Shown: positions 20,529 through 29,714 of the stretch, piece after piece
How positions within the stretch are numbered: the first letter of the stretch is position 1
Layout of the letters: every line of letters begins with the position of its first letter
Source: Marinobacter persicus
Lineage (GTDB): Bacteria; Pseudomonadota; Gammaproteobacteria; Pseudomonadales; Oleiphilaceae
Direction of reading: 5' to 3'
DNA: 64,000 nucleotides
NCBI RefSeq assembly: GCF_900114155.1
Contig: NZ_FOSC01000002.1
Span: 307,501-371,500 of the forward strand
Made by a program: the position numbers and the translations under genes
Notes under the pieces: generated by a model
The model's input: the letters and a program-made list of their open reading frames with translations, nothing else
What the model was told of the DNA's origin: nothing
The model's database searches: none

Positions 20529-20960
20529 ATGCCAAGGATCACGGCCCTGGCCCTGCTGGTTTGTGCAGGGCTTTCCCCTCATGCGTTTGCCGAAATCTAC
20601 CAATGGACCGACGCCAAAGGCGCCGTGCACTTCTCCGACACCCCGCCGGAGCAGGGCAACCACCAGCCCTTAGACATGCAACCCATGGTTACTGTACCCA
20701 TGCACGAGAACCTGAAGCAGGCCGACAGTGTCAGCCGCAGCCGGCGGGCCGTGGGTAAAATGCTGGAATCCGAGCACGAAGACCGCTTCAGCTCCGGAGA
20801 CAAATCCGCAAAAGCCGACAGTTGCCGAAAACTGGAGCAGCGCCTTAAACGTATCCAGGCCCAGTTGCGCAGCGGCTATGAAAACGATCGGGGCAACCGG
20901 CTGCGCGAGCAGCGCCGTGAACTGAGCCGGCAGCACAGCCGGGAATGCATCCTCGGTTGA
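20529..20960 (+). CDS. Secreted DUF4124-domain protein
   Basis: A 143-residue exported protein. A signal peptide (MPRITALALLVCAGLSPHAF) is followed by the DUF4124 motif AEIYQWTDAKGAVHFSDTPP. The rest is charged and probably helical (CRKLEQRLKRIQAQLRSGYE). The family is widespread in gammaproteobacteria and of unknown function, with envelope location likely. ATG 20529 has AGGAAG about eight bases upstream; GTG 20520 overlaps that site. Its neighbours do not suggest a role. A second DUF4124 protein is at 32073. Confidence 0.8.
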   Translation: MPRITALALLVCAGLSPHAFAEIYQWTDAKGAVHFSDTPPEQGNHQPLDMQPMVTVPMHENLKQADSVSRSRRAVGKMLESEHEDRFSSGDKSAKADSCRKLEQRLKRIQAQLRSGYENDRGNRLREQRRELSRQHSRECILG

Positions 20961-21009
20961 TTGAAGCCTGGCGGTTCCCTGAACCTTCGGAAACCGCTCA
21001 TTGTTCTTT

Positions 21010-21028
21010 GATAATAATTATTGTTAGC
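21010..21028. promoter_or_regulatory. Fur-box-like sequence before the MFS exporter
   Basis: GATAATAATTATTGTTAGC matches 14 of 19 positions of the Fur consensus GATAATGATAATCATTATC. It lies 28 bases before the TTG start of the exporter, in the promoter region. Confidence 0.6.
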
Positions 21029-21055
21029 TATCTACCTGCTAACAGGAGGTAGATC

Positions 21056-22261
21056 TTGTCCCATTTTTACTTGGCACTTTTGCTGGGCATGACGGTAGCA
21101 TTGGGCCCCCTGGCCCTCGATGCCTACCTGCCCGCCTTCCCGGACATTGCTGACGGTTTTGGTATACATCACTCCGATGTGGGGCTCACCCTCAGCGCCT
21201 ACGTGGCCACACTGGGTATGGCCCAATTGGTGGGCGGCCCGCTGTCTGACCGCTATGGCCGGCGCATGATTCTGTTGGGCGGCCTGGCCATTTTCGCCGG
21301 TGCGGCCGTGATGGTGGCGCAGGCCGGTTCGTTGATGGAAATGTCGGTCTGGCGGGTGATCCAGGGCGTTGGCGGTGCCTTCTGTGCGGTCTCGGTGCCG
21401 GCCATCGTGCGCGATCAGGTCAGCGGCCAGGACGCCGCACGACTGTTCGGCCTGATTGGCCTGATCATGTTCATCGCCCCGGCGGCCGCACCCTCACTCG
21501 GTGCGCTCATGCTGGCGCTGGGCGACTGGCATTTTATCTTTGTTGTGCTGGCCGGTTACGCGGTGTTTCTGGCCATGGTGCTGCAGCTGGCTTTGTTTCC
21601 CAAGCTCAAACCCCGTCCCCGCGCCACCACGCCGGTCAGCACCCTGGTGACCAACTACCTGCTGGTGCTGCGCCATAAAACCACCATGCGTTTTATCGGT
21701 ATTCAGGTACTGTGCTTCAGCGCCATGCTGTTGTTCATCACCCACTCGTCCTTTATTTACCAGGAGTGGTTTGGCCTTTCCAACAGCAGCTTTTCTATCC
21801 TGTTCGCCGCTAACATTGCCCTGATGGCCACACTGAACCTGATCAACCGCCCGCTGTTACGCCATTTCCACTCGGTGGTTCTGCTGCGCTTCCAGGTGCT
21901 GCTGCAAAGCCTGGCGCTGGTCGGACTAGTCACGGTTGTGGCACTGGATGGACCGTTCTGGGCGGTGGCCGGGCTAATCATCACCAGCATCGGCTTCCAG
22001 GGTGGCATCGTGCCCAACAACATGGCTAACGCCCTCGACTTCTTCCCACACATGGGGGGAACCGCCGCTGCTTTGCTGGGCGCTTCTCAGTTCACCCTGG
22101 CTGGCGGCATCAGCGCTCTGTCATCCACCTTTGGTGGCGAAAGCCTGTTGCCGATTGTCGCCAGCATGCTTGCCTGCTCTGTGGGTGCGGCGCTGTTGGC
22201 ACTCGGTGCACCGAGGGCGGTGCAGAGGGAAAAGGCGCGGTTGGCTTCGAAGCGTGGCTGA
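21056..22261 (+). CDS. Bcr/CflA-family MFS exporter
   Basis: A 401-residue, 12-helix major facilitator protein of the drug-resistance Bcr/CflA group. The N-terminus has GPLALDAYLPAFPDIADGFG and the motif GGPLSDRYGRRMIL; motif C follows in helix 5. The start is TTG 21056, with an excellent AGGAGGT five bases upstream. A Fur-like box sits in its promoter, and it is convergent with a ferric-siderophore importer, so siderophore export is plausible. No siderophore biosynthesis genes are in the window, and a general drug or metabolite exporter remains possible. Confidence 0.85.
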   Translation: MSHFYLALLLGMTVALGPLALDAYLPAFPDIADGFGIHHSDVGLTLSAYVATLGMAQLVGGPLSDRYGRRMILLGGLAIFAGAAVMVAQAGSLMEMSVWRVIQGVGGAFCAVSVPAIVRDQVSGQDAARLFGLIGLIMFIAPAAAPSLGALMLALGDWHFIFVVLAGYAVFLAMVLQLALFPKLKPRPRATTPVSTLVTNYLLVLRHKTTMRFIGIQVLCFSAMLLFITHSSFIYQEWFGLSNSSFSILFAANIALMATLNLINRPLLRHFHSVVLLRFQVLLQSLALVGLVTVVALDGPFWAVAGLIITSIGFQGGIVPNNMANALDFFPHMGGTAAALLGASQFTLAGGISALSSTFGGESLLPIVASMLACSVGAALLALGAPRAVQREKARLASKRG

Positions 22262-22276
22262 TTAAACTATGTGCAA

Positions 22277-22391
22277 GTCAGTAAGGGGGTAGGGTTTTCC
22301 AAAACACGCCGCGCAAGTACATCCCTGTAGGGCTTGACTGCAGCCATCCCTGGCTGCAGACAGTTTTGGAAAGCCCTACCCCCTTACTGAC
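22277..22391 (-). repeat. Structured intergenic repeat, copy D (inverted)
   Basis: A 115-base element with 29-bp outer arms (22277-22305 and 22363-22391, one mismatch). Read on the minus strand it has the family order: core GCCAGGGATGGC (22343-22354), then ACAGGGATGT, then GCGTGTTTTGG. It sits between the convergent MFS exporter and siderophore ATPase genes. The ATPase stop codon lies inside the right arm, so here it may act as a two-way terminator. Confidence 0.9.
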
Positions 22392-23202
22392 ATCTGGCGT
22401 GGTCACTTCTTTCTCGCCGCATATTCACCAAGAGTGGACTCCCGGTTGCCGGGTCTTCCAGCAAATCACAGTGCACCCCATACAAGGTATGCACGAGCTC
22501 CGGCGAAACAATCTCGCCCGGAGGACCTTCCATAATCACCTTGCCCGCTTTCATGGCCACCATATGATCAGCATAACGACAGGCGCTAGCCAGGTCGTGC
22601 ACCACCATGGCAACGGTTTTTCCCTGCGCTGCCAGCTGCCGGATCAACTCGAACACTTCAATCTGGTGGCCAAGATCCAGCGCCGAGGTGGGCTCGTCCA
22701 ATAATAGTAAGGGTGTCTCCTGAGCCACGGCCATGGCAATCCAGGCCCGCTGGCGCTGCCCCCCGGAGAGGGTGTCCAGTGCACGATCCTGCAGCTCGAT
22801 GACATCGGCGGCGGTCACGGCGTGGTCGAACGCTTGCTGGTCCTTTCGGGACCATTGTTTCATCCAGCCCTGATGTGGCTGGCGGCCAAAACGCACCAGA
22901 TCGGCCACGGTCAGGCCTTCGGGCGCGGTGTTGTCCTGGGGCAGCAGGGCCAGCTTGCGGGCGACTTCCTTCGAGGGCAGGACATGAATGTCTTTGCCGT
23001 CCAGCAGAACCGTGCCGGTGTCGGGTGCGTGAATCCGGGCCAGGCCGTTTAGTAGCGTGGATTTACCGCAGCCGTTGGGGCCGACAATGGCGGTAACTTT
23101 GCCTGGCGGGAGCGTTACGCTCAGGTTTTTGGCAACCGTGAACTTCCGGTGGGCGAGTGTGATGTTGTCGGCAGCCAGTGTAGCGGTCTCGGTCAGGTTC
23201 AT
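22384..23202 (-). CDS. fepC: Ferric-siderophore ABC transporter ATP-binding protein
   Basis: A 272-residue ATPase of the FepC/FhuC family that powers iron-siderophore import. Walker A is AIVGPNGCGKSTLLNGLARI, the signature LSGGQRQRAWIAMAVAQE, Walker [24 protein letters not shown] 23202 overlaps the stop of the upstream permease gene by four bases (ATGA). The frame is open to 23442 inside that permease, with no family-like sequence. The stop lies in an arm of repeat D. The symbol marks the family; the actual siderophore is unknown. Confidence 0.9.
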   Translation of the reverse strand: MNLTETATLAADNITLAHRKFTVAKNLSVTLPPGKVTAIVGPNGCGKSTLLNGLARIHAPDTGTVLLDGKDIHVLPSKEVARKLALLPQDNTAPEGLTVADLVRFGRQPHQGWMKQWSRKDQQAFDHAVTAADVIELQDRALDTLSGGQRQRAWIAMAVAQETPLLLLDEPTSALDLGHQIEVFELIRQLAAQGKTVAMVVHDLASACRYADHMVAMKAGKVIMEGPPGEIVSPELVHTLYGVHCDLLEDPATGSPLLVNMRRERSDHARCQ

Positions 23203-24206
23203 GTAAGGCTCCGATTGGACGGTTTCAGCAGAATCCACAAAAGATAGGGGCTGCCAACAATGGCAGTGATGATGCCCACGGGAATTTCCAGTGGCGAAAA
23301 CAGGGTGCGGCCCAGCAAATCGGCCAGCACCATAAAGGTGGCGCCGGCAAGCCCCGAGGCCAACAGGGGAACCTTGCCCGGTCGGCAAAGCGTGCGGGCC
23401 AGTTCCGGGGCCAGCAGGGCGACCAGCCCGACGGGACCGCAAACAGAAACCGCCAGGCCAGTCAGCAATACCGAGAGCCCCAGACCCAGAATGCGGATAG
23501 CCCGCAAGCGGGTGCCCAGGGCAATGGCCACAGCGTCGGAAAACTGCAGGGTGTTCAGGCCACGATTAATAATGGCCAGCAAGATAGCGGCAAGCACCAG
23601 GCCGATGGACAGGATTACCACACTGTGACCGGACCGGGCATTCAGGCTGCCGACGGTCCAGGGATAAGCGGCGTTGGCGGCGTCAATCGCCACACGGCTG
23701 AGCATCACCTGAGTCGCGGCACCGGCGATGGCGCCAATACCAATGCCCGCGACGATGAACCGATAACCCCGCGTACCGTTCGCGCCCGCCAGTCCGAACG
23801 CCAGTGAAGTAGCGGCAGCTGCGCCTGCCAGTGCCATGGCTGAAGGTGCCAGGCTCAGGCCAATGCCCACCACCGATGCCACGGCAAAAGCTGTGGCGGC
23901 GTTATCGATACCGATAATGCCCGGCGTGGCCAGGCGGTTGCGGGCCAGGGTTTGCATCAGGCAGCCGGCCACCGCAAGTGCCGCGCCGCTTAGCAGGCCG
24001 GCGAGAATGCGGCTGCCGCGCAATTCTTTCACCACGAAATCCGTCATCGGATCGGCCTTGCCCAGCAGTGAGCCCAGAACATCGAGAGGAGCCACTGAAA
24101 TCGTGCCCAGTGACATCGAGCTCAGGCTGGCGGCTACCAGAGCCAGTAAAAGAAAGCCATTGGCGAGTCCGGTGCGTTTGTCGGTCAGGGCAAGGAGCAT
24201 GTTCAA
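23199..24206 (-). CDS. fepG: Ferric-siderophore ABC transporter permease (FepG/FecCD type)
   Basis: A 335-residue inner-membrane permease of the FecCD family with about ten helices. Family stretches are KELRGSRILAGLLSGAALAV, AGCLMQTLARNRLATPGIIG and the C-terminal CGPVGLVALLAPELARTLCR. TTG 24206 is favoured by AGG just upstream; ATG 24200 two codons later is the alternative. It lies between the second permease gene and the ATPase gene in the order binding protein, permease, permease, ATPase. Confidence 0.87.
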   Translation of the reverse strand: MNMLLALTDKRTGLANGFLLLALVAASLSSMSLGTISVAPLDVLGSLLGKADPMTDFVVKELRGSRILAGLLSGAALAVAGCLMQTLARNRLATPGIIGIDNAATAFAVASVVGIGLSLAPSAMALAGAAAATSLAFGLAGANGTRGYRFIVAGIGIGAIAGAATQVMLSRVAIDAANAAYPWTVGSLNARSGHSVVILSIGLVLAAILLAIINRGLNTLQFSDAVAIALGTRLRAIRILGLGLSVLLTGLAVSVCGPVGLVALLAPELARTLCRPGKVPLLASGLAGATFMVLADLLGRTLFSPLEIPVGIITAIVGSPYLLWILLKPSNRSLT

Positions 24207-24226
24207 TTAACCTGCGGGTTCAAGGG

Positions 24227-25255
24227 TTACAGCGACGGCATTCGCCCTGCCCGGACGATGGCCAGCAATACGGGTGCGCCAATCAGTGCGGTCACTACGC
24301 CCAGTGGTAATTCCGACGGGGCCGCGATCAGCCGGGAGAGCACGTCAGCGCCCAGCACCACGGCTGGGCCAATCGGTAAGCAAAGCCACAGTGTTTTTCG
24401 GATATCCGGGCCGGCAAAGGCACGGGCAATAAAAGGCACCACCAGCCCGACAAAAATCAGCGGGCCGGCCAGGGCGGTGGCGGAACCCACCAGCAAGGCG
24501 ACCGAGAGGGTAATCAGAAAGCGAATGCGGCCGGGATGATGCCCCAGCCCGACCGCCGCTTTTTCGCCCAGCGCCATGGCCGCCAGTGGGCGCGCAACCA
24601 TGGCAATGATCAGCAAACCCACTGCAATGGCAGGCAGGGTGCTGCTGAGCAGGGTTAGTGGTTTTCCGGCAATGCTGCCGGTGATCCAGAAGCGGATTTC
24701 ATCGGCGGCCCGCTGGTCCATCAGCATCAGCATGGAGGTAAGCGCCAGCAGCAGGCCGCTCAATGTGGCCCCGGCCAGAATCAGCCGGACCGGATCATTG
24801 CCCAGGCCCTGCACCCGGGTGGCGGCAATGACCAGTGCACAACCGGCAAGTGCCCCGAGTTGGGCCACGAAGGTGGTGAGTGTGGCGTTGCTGGCGCCGA
24901 ATAAAATGGCGAGCGCCACGGCAAAGCCACTGCCAGCGCTCACGCCGAGCAAGCCGGGTTCAGCCAGGGGGTTGCGGGTCATCGATTGCAGCAAGGCGCC
25001 CGCCAGTCCCAGCGCCAGCCCGGTAACCAGGCCGATCATCGTGCGTGGCCCACGCAGTTCGGAGACCACGAAGTGGGCATTATCCGGGCCATTGCCAAGT
25101 AACGCAGCAAAAGCGTCCCCGGGGGAGACCGGTCCGGCACCGTAGAGCAGGCTGGCCATTACAACCAGCGACAACAAAAAGCCCGCCACAAGCCATGTCG
25201 TTAACAGCCGCGACGGGAATGAGGCGCGGGACGCAACCGCGCGGTTGGGGACCAT
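24227..25255 (-). CDS. fepD: Ferric-siderophore ABC transporter permease (FepD/FecCD type)
   Basis: A 342-residue FecCD-family permease, partner of the downstream permease. It has VSELRGPRTMIGLVTGLALG, AGALLQSMTRNPLAEPGLLG and LAGPLIFVGLVVPFIARAFA. ATG 25255 is chosen; a TTG three codons upstream is possible. It starts 20 bases after the end of the binding-protein gene and is followed by the next permease after a similar gap, so the four genes form one operon. Confidence 0.87.
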   Translation of the reverse strand: MVPNRAVASRASFPSRLLTTWLVAGFLLSLVVMASLLYGAGPVSPGDAFAALLGNGPDNAHFVVSELRGPRTMIGLVTGLALGLAGALLQSMTRNPLAEPGLLGVSAGSGFAVALAILFGASNATLTTFVAQLGALAGCALVIAATRVQGLGNDPVRLILAGATLSGLLLALTSMLMLMDQRAADEIRFWITGSIAGKPLTLLSSTLPAIAVGLLIIAMVARPLAAMALGEKAAVGLGHHPGRIRFLITLSVALLVGSATALAGPLIFVGLVVPFIARAFAGPDIRKTLWLCLPIGPAVVLGADVLSRLIAAPSELPLGVVTALIGAPVLLAIVRAGRMPSL

Positions 25256-25275
25256 GGCTTTCAAGGACGGAACCT

Positions 25276-26235
25276 TCAGGGCTGAATGTTTTGCACGGCC
25301 GTTTCGATGTCATCCAGAATGGCCAGTGCCGCCAATGGGCCGGAAGCGCTGGTCCAGAGCTGGCCGCTGACGCTGATGACCTGTTCGTTCCGCACGGCAT
25401 TCAGGCGTTCGAAGGCCGGTGACTTGCGGGCGGACTCCAGCGCTTTTTTACCGTCTTCATTCAGAGTCGCCAGCACCACCCAGCTTTGGTCCATGCGCGT
25501 GAGGTTTTCCAGGCTCAGTGGTTCGCTGTGCGGACGGCCCTCTTTAACCAGATTGTTATCCGTCACCTCAAAACCGGTGGCTTGCAGGATGGAGGCTGAG
25601 AACAGGCCCTCAGCCATGATCAGCGGTCCCTGTGGCATCCAGCGCACCAGCGTGGCGTCGCGCCTGTCTTCGGGAATGGTGGCTTCCACCAACTGGCGTA
25701 CTTCAGCTATCCGGCTTTCCACCTGTTCAATGACCGCTTCGCCGGCTTCTTCCTGGCCCAGGGCCCGGGCGAACAGCTGGGTCTCCTGTTTCCAGCTGTC
25801 CGGCTGGAACATGGGCACATCTGACACAACTACCGGGGCCACCCGGGACAACAGTTGGTATTGCTGTTTACTGGTTCTCGGTGCGGCCAGAATCAAATCC
25901 GGGCGGGCAGCAATGACCGCTTCGATGTTGGTTTCTGCCGGTGCGCCAACGATGGCGACATCGGCGGCCTGTGGCTGGATGTAGTCGGCCACGTCACTGC
26001 CGCCACGGGTAATCACCGCACCCACGGCGCTGGAGCCAACCGCCAGTGTCGTGTCCAGGGCACCCTCGTACAGGGTAACCACCCGTTCGGGCTGACCTTC
26101 AATGGTGACAGGGCCGAAAGCAGTCTCGACGGTACGGCTCTCTGCTTTTGCCACATTCAGGGAAAAGGCGATGGCGGCCAATGCGAGAAAAGACTTTTTG
26201 GCCGCAGATCGGGTTTTCGTGGGGACGCTGCTCAT
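25276..26235 (-). CDS. fepB: Periplasmic iron-siderophore binding protein (FepB/FecB type)
   Basis: A periplasmic binding protein of the TroA/FecB superfamily that delivers ferric siderophore to the permeases. The signal peptide is SAAKKSFLALAAIAFSLNVA followed by KAES. The mature part has FGPVTIEGQPERVVTLYEGA and EAVIAARPDLILAAPRTSKQ. The start is uncertain: 26235 gives 319 residues and a normal signal peptide, while an ATG at 26259 and a TTG at 26277 are also in frame and none has a strong ribosome-binding site. A Fur-like box lies just upstream. Confidence 0.83.
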   Translation of the reverse strand: MSSVPTKTRSAAKKSFLALAAIAFSLNVAKAESRTVETAFGPVTIEGQPERVVTLYEGALDTTLAVGSSAVGAVITRGGSDVADYIQPQAADVAIVGAPAETNIEAVIAARPDLILAAPRTSKQQYQLLSRVAPVVVSDVPMFQPDSWKQETQLFARALGQEEAGEAVIEQVESRIAEVRQLVEATIPEDRRDATLVRWMPQGPLIMAEGLFSASILQATGFEVTDNNLVKEGRPHSEPLSLENLTRMDQSWVVLATLNEDGKKALESARKSPAFERLNAVRNEQVISVSGQLWTSASGPLAALAILDDIETAVQNIQP

Positions 26236-26284
26236 TGGTACAGGTGCTCTCTGATGCATGGGTAGGAAGCAAATCAAGAATTAA

Positions 26285-26303
26285 TATAATGATAATGGTT
26301 CGC
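26285..26303. promoter_or_regulatory. Fur-box-like sequence between the binding-protein and LysR genes
   Basis: TATAATGATAATGGTTCGC matches about 14 of 19 Fur consensus positions, and the left 12 bases match almost fully. It sits in the divergent gap and could repress the siderophore transport operon under iron-replete conditions. Confidence 0.6.
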
Positions 26304-26360
26304 ATTAGTGTTTTAAAGTGTTAAGTTGGAACAGTCGGTTGCAATTAGTGAGACGCAAAC

Positions 26361-27302
26361 ATGTATGACTTGCAGGAACTGGAAGCCTTTGTGTCGGTGG
26401 TGCGTTCGGGCAGTCTGACGGCCAGCACCCGAGACCTGGGGTTGCCCAAATCCACCCTGAGCCGGCGCATACGGCAGCTGGAACAAACCGTTGGCCAGCC
26501 GTTGCTGTTGCGCCAGTCCCGGAAGATTGTGCCCAACGAGGCGGGCAGGGTGTTCTACCGTTACAGCAACGATGTGCTGGAACTGATGGCCCAGGGACGC
26601 GAAGCCTTGGATGAACTGAAAGAGGAAGTCACCGGCAAACTGGTTCTGCAATGCCATGAATCGTTCGTACGGGGCTGGTTTTCCCGGGTTGTGGAAGCGT
26701 TTATGGCCGAACATGGTGACCTTCAGGTGATGATCCAGACCCAGCGAGAGGTCCCGGATAACCTGGAAGACGGCGTCTGCCTCTGGCTCGGCCTGGTGGG
26801 GGAAACCGCACTGCGCCAGGAAACACTGGGTGGGCTGTCGCAAGGCATATACGGCAGCCCGGATTATTTCCGGAAAAACGGGATGCCCTCCACACCCGGT
26901 GATTTAGCGGACCACCCCTGGGTGGATCTGCTGGGTGACACACAGGGCGGGTTATTGCTGCGAAACCCGAGGCAGGGCACTTATCCGGTGGCCACCCCCG
27001 CCCGGCGATTGACGGTGGATCAGTCCTGTGTACAGGGCGATGCCATTGCTGCGGGCCGAGGCCTTGGGCTGATGCCCCACTGGCTTGTGGAGCGCCGAAT
27101 GCAAGCGCACCCCGGCAGCTTTCAATGCTGCCTGCCAGACTGGCAGGGGCCGGAATTGCCGGTAACCTTGTTGTACCCCCACGGGCACCTGCCGCGCCGG
27201 GTGCGGGCGTTTCTTGCCCATGTACGGGGATCGGTTCCGGAGGCCTGGGTCGAGCCGGCCGGTGCCGGCGCCACTGAACGGCAGAATTCAGAGTGCGTTT
27301 AG
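26361..27302 (+). CDS. LysR-family transcription regulator
   Basis: A 313-residue LysR-type regulator. The N-terminal winged helix is LQELEAFVSVVRSGSLTAST followed by LGLPKSTLSRRIRQLEQTVG; the C-terminal effector domain starts near TGKLVLQCHESFVRGWF. It is divergent from the siderophore transport operon and convergent with the TonB receptor gene. Siderophore loci are more often controlled by AraC regulators or ECF sigma factors, so a LysR partner is unusual. Its target could be either flanking unit or something unrelated. Confidence 0.87.
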   Translation: MYDLQELEAFVSVVRSGSLTASTRDLGLPKSTLSRRIRQLEQTVGQPLLLRQSRKIVPNEAGRVFYRYSNDVLELMAQGREALDELKEEVTGKLVLQCHESFVRGWFSRVVEAFMAEHGDLQVMIQTQREVPDNLEDGVCLWLGLVGETALRQETLGGLSQGIYGSPDYFRKNGMPSTPGDLADHPWVDLLGDTQGGLLLRNPRQGTYPVATPARRLTVDQSCVQGDAIAAGRGLGLMPHWLVERRMQAHPGSFQCCLPDWQGPELPVTLLYPHGHLPRRVRAFLAHVRGSVPEAWVEPAGAGATERQNSECV

Positions 27303-27304
27303 AC

Positions 27305-27332
27305 AAAAAAGGGGAGGCCGAATGGCCTCCCC
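27305..27332 (-). terminator. Rho-independent terminator of the TonB receptor gene
   Basis: A 9-bp stem (GGGGAGGCC / GGCCTCCCC) with a 4-base loop is followed on the minus strand by TTTTTT. It lies 28 bases after the receptor stop. Confidence 0.92.
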
Positions 27333-27360
27333 TGAACTGAGCTAACTTAAATAGTTGGGC

Positions 27361-29553
27361 TTAGAATTCCACGGTGGCGGAGAGCCATAGACGACGGCCT
27401 TGTTCGATGGTGCCGCCCTGGGCCATGCCTCGGTTCTGATAAATGTAATCAGATGCCCAGCCTGTTTCCTGAGTGCCGCCATCATCATAGGTATAGCTCG
27501 CGCCAGACAGGAAGTCTTTGTCCAGCAGGTTGTAGATAGTTGCGGTCAGGGTCACCTTGTCGCTGGCCTGATACGCGCCGCCGAGGTGGAATAGCGCGTA
27601 AGCATCCAGGTCGCCCACGGCGTTGTCGATGGCCTGCTCTTCGTCATCGTACTCGCCTTTAACCTTGGTGAAGCGGGTCCTTTCTCCGCGGTATTCGCCC
27701 GACAACCAGAGATCCAACTGATCGGTGGCCTGCCAGTTCAGGCGAGCATGGAAGACGTGTTCCGGGGTGTTGGTCAGCTTGGCACCGCGATTTTCACCGC
27801 TTTTCTGCTCACTATCGGTGAAGGTGTAATTACCTAGCACGCTCCAGTCCTGAGCAAACTGCCAGCTTGAGGCCAGCTCGATGCCACGGGTTTCGGCTTC
27901 GCCGATGTTGTCCAATTGATCGTAGGTTCCATCCGGAATGTTCGGGTCGCCATTGATAGTGACTGAGGTGCCGCTATCAATTTTGTCCTCAAAATCGGTG
28001 TAAAACACCGTTGCATTCGCTTTGAAACCGTTCAGGTTGTCGTAGTAGGCCCCAATCTCATAGTTGGTGCTTTTTTCAGGCTCCAGGCCGGGAGTGCCGA
28101 TGGTGATTGTATCGCCCTGACCGGTTACACCATTGATCCCATCGTGCAGGTCGCTGATTTCCGGTGTCTTGTAGCCCTGACTTACGCCACCTTTGAATGT
28201 CCAGGCTGGCGTGGTATTCCAGACCAGATAGGCCCTGGGTGTGAAATGGCCCGAGAAAGCATCATGGTCTTCATAGCGACCGCCTAGCGTCAGTGCGAGG
28301 TTGTCACGCAGGTACCACTCGTCTTCTGCAAATACGGCCCAGGAGCTTTGTTCAAACGTGGTGCCTGCGATGCCGTCAGTCAGCTCTGTGTCACGGTATT
28401 GTGCACCGAACGTTGCGATGTGGTTGTTGCCAAGGGGAGAGACAAGCTTGGTATCCAGAACAGTGTCTTTGGACTCCAGTTCACGATCTGCGCCGCCAAT
28501 CAGATCCTGATAGGGTGGATCGTAGGCTTCTCCGAACGGGCCAGGAAGTGTTCGGCCTTTAGTTTCAGTGACGTTGTAAGTCAGATCATTCGACCAGGTG
28601 CCGAAGCCGAATCGGCTGTTGCTCCCTAAAGCCAACTGATCGCGATTGAATCTCAGCTCATCGGAGTAACCGTCAGCCTCGTCGTCGGTGTCTGGCTCGC
28701 AGGATCTTGTTCGACCATCTAGCGTCCCCAACTGGCACTCGTCATTGTTATAAACCTGCCGCCCGGTCTCAGCGTCAAGATAGAACTCATGGCCGGTCAT
28801 CGGCACAAAGGACAGCCGGGCACCGATATGACTATTTCTGCCATCAACCGGCGCCACGCCCCGCTTGGGCGCCTCGCTGCCATCATCGAATGTGATATCG
28901 GAAGCGGAGCGGTCCAGTACGCTGCCTCGTACGGCCAGGCCAAGGGTATCCTCGATCAACGGGCCGCTGGTGTAGAAGCTGGTTTTGCCAGTGTCGCCAT
29001 ATTCCCGGTGTTCCTGGAAAGTGTGCTCAAGGGAAACGGAGCCGGACCACTCGTCAGACACCTTCTTGGTGATGATATTAACCACGCCGCCGATAGCATC
29101 GGAACCGTAGAGGGTAGACATGGGGCCCCGGATTACTTCGATGCGCTCAATCGCGGAGACCGGTGGCATGAAGCTGGTTGAAGTGTCGCCAAAGCCGTTC
29201 GGGGTAACGCCACCTGGCGCGTTCTGGCGGCGGCCATCGATCAGGATAAGGGTGTAGTCGCTGGGCAGGCCGCGAATGCTGATGTTCAGGCCGCCGGTTT
29301 TGCCGGTGCTTTGGCGCACATCCACGCCTTCGACGGTTTCCAGTGCTTCGGCCAGGTTGGAATACTGGTTCTGCTGAAGCGCTTCCTGATTGACCACGCT
29401 GATACTGGCCGGCGCATCTGTTATTTTCTGTTCAGAGCCGGAGGCCGACACAACAATCTCGTCAAGCTCGGTTGGCTGGGCAGCGGCATTTAGGGAGACC
29501 CCGGTGGATAGCAGGGGAATGGCCACCGCTAACAGCTTTTTCTGGAACGCCAT
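27361..29553 (-). CDS. TonB-dependent siderophore receptor, catecholate (Cir/FepA) type
   Basis: A 730-residue outer-membrane receptor. The signal peptide is MAFQKKLLAVAIPLLSTGVS; the TonB box is probably LDEIVVSASG. The plug domain (TDAPASISVVNQEALQQNQY, IRGLPSDYTLILIDGRRQNA, IERIEVIRGPMSTLYGSDAI) leads into a 22-strand barrel ending in a terminal Phe (LWLSATVEF). Plug and barrel style (FVPMTGHEFYLDAETGRQVY) resembles Cir/FepA catecholate receptors. ATG 29553 has AAGGAG upstream. A Fur-like box precedes it. It probably feeds the adjacent ABC importer. Confidence 0.88.
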   Translation of the reverse strand: MAFQKKLLAVAIPLLSTGVSLNAAAQPTELDEIVVSASGSEQKITDAPASISVVNQEALQQNQYSNLAEALETVEGVDVRQSTGKTGGLNISIRGLPSDYTLILIDGRRQNAPGGVTPNGFGDTSTSFMPPVSAIERIEVIRGPMSTLYGSDAIGGVVNIITKKVSDEWSGSVSLEHTFQEHREYGDTGKTSFYTSGPLIEDTLGLAVRGSVLDRSASDITFDDGSEAPKRGVAPVDGRNSHIGARLSFVPMTGHEFYLDAETGRQVYNNDECQLGTLDGRTRSCEPDTDDEADGYSDELRFNRDQLALGSNSRFGFGTWSNDLTYNVTETKGRTLPGPFGEAYDPPYQDLIGGADRELESKDTVLDTKLVSPLGNNHIATFGAQYRDTELTDGIAGTTFEQSSWAVFAEDEWYLRDNLALTLGGRYEDHDAFSGHFTPRAYLVWNTTPAWTFKGGVSQGYKTPEISDLHDGINGVTGQGDTITIGTPGLEPEKSTNYEIGAYYDNLNGFKANATVFYTDFEDKIDSGTSVTINGDPNIPDGTYDQLDNIGEAETRGIELASSWQFAQDWSVLGNYTFTDSEQKSGENRGAKLTNTPEHVFHARLNWQATDQLDLWLSGEYRGERTRFTKVKGEYDDEEQAIDNAVGDLDAYALFHLGGAYQASDKVTLTATIYNLLDKDFLSGASYTYDDGGTQETGWASDYIYQNRGMAQGGTIEQGRRLWLSATVEF

Positions 29554-29589
29554 GAATAACTCCTTACTGGTTGGCAATCTTTCAGGTGG

Positions 29590-29608
29590 GCAAATGATAA
29601 TCGTTAAC
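29590..29608. promoter_or_regulatory. Fur-box-like sequence before the TonB receptor gene
   Basis: GCAAATGATAATCGTTAAC matches 15 of 19 Fur consensus positions and lies 37 bases before the receptor start. A further partial GATAAT repeat follows at 29613. Confidence 0.68.
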
Positions 29609-29714
29609 AAGTGATAATAAAGAGATTTTGACGGAACGGTTTGTCCAGTAATCCGGGACAGTCTGTATTCGCTTACCAACGCTTTGATTTAACAGCTATA
29701 AGGCGCGTAAACCC

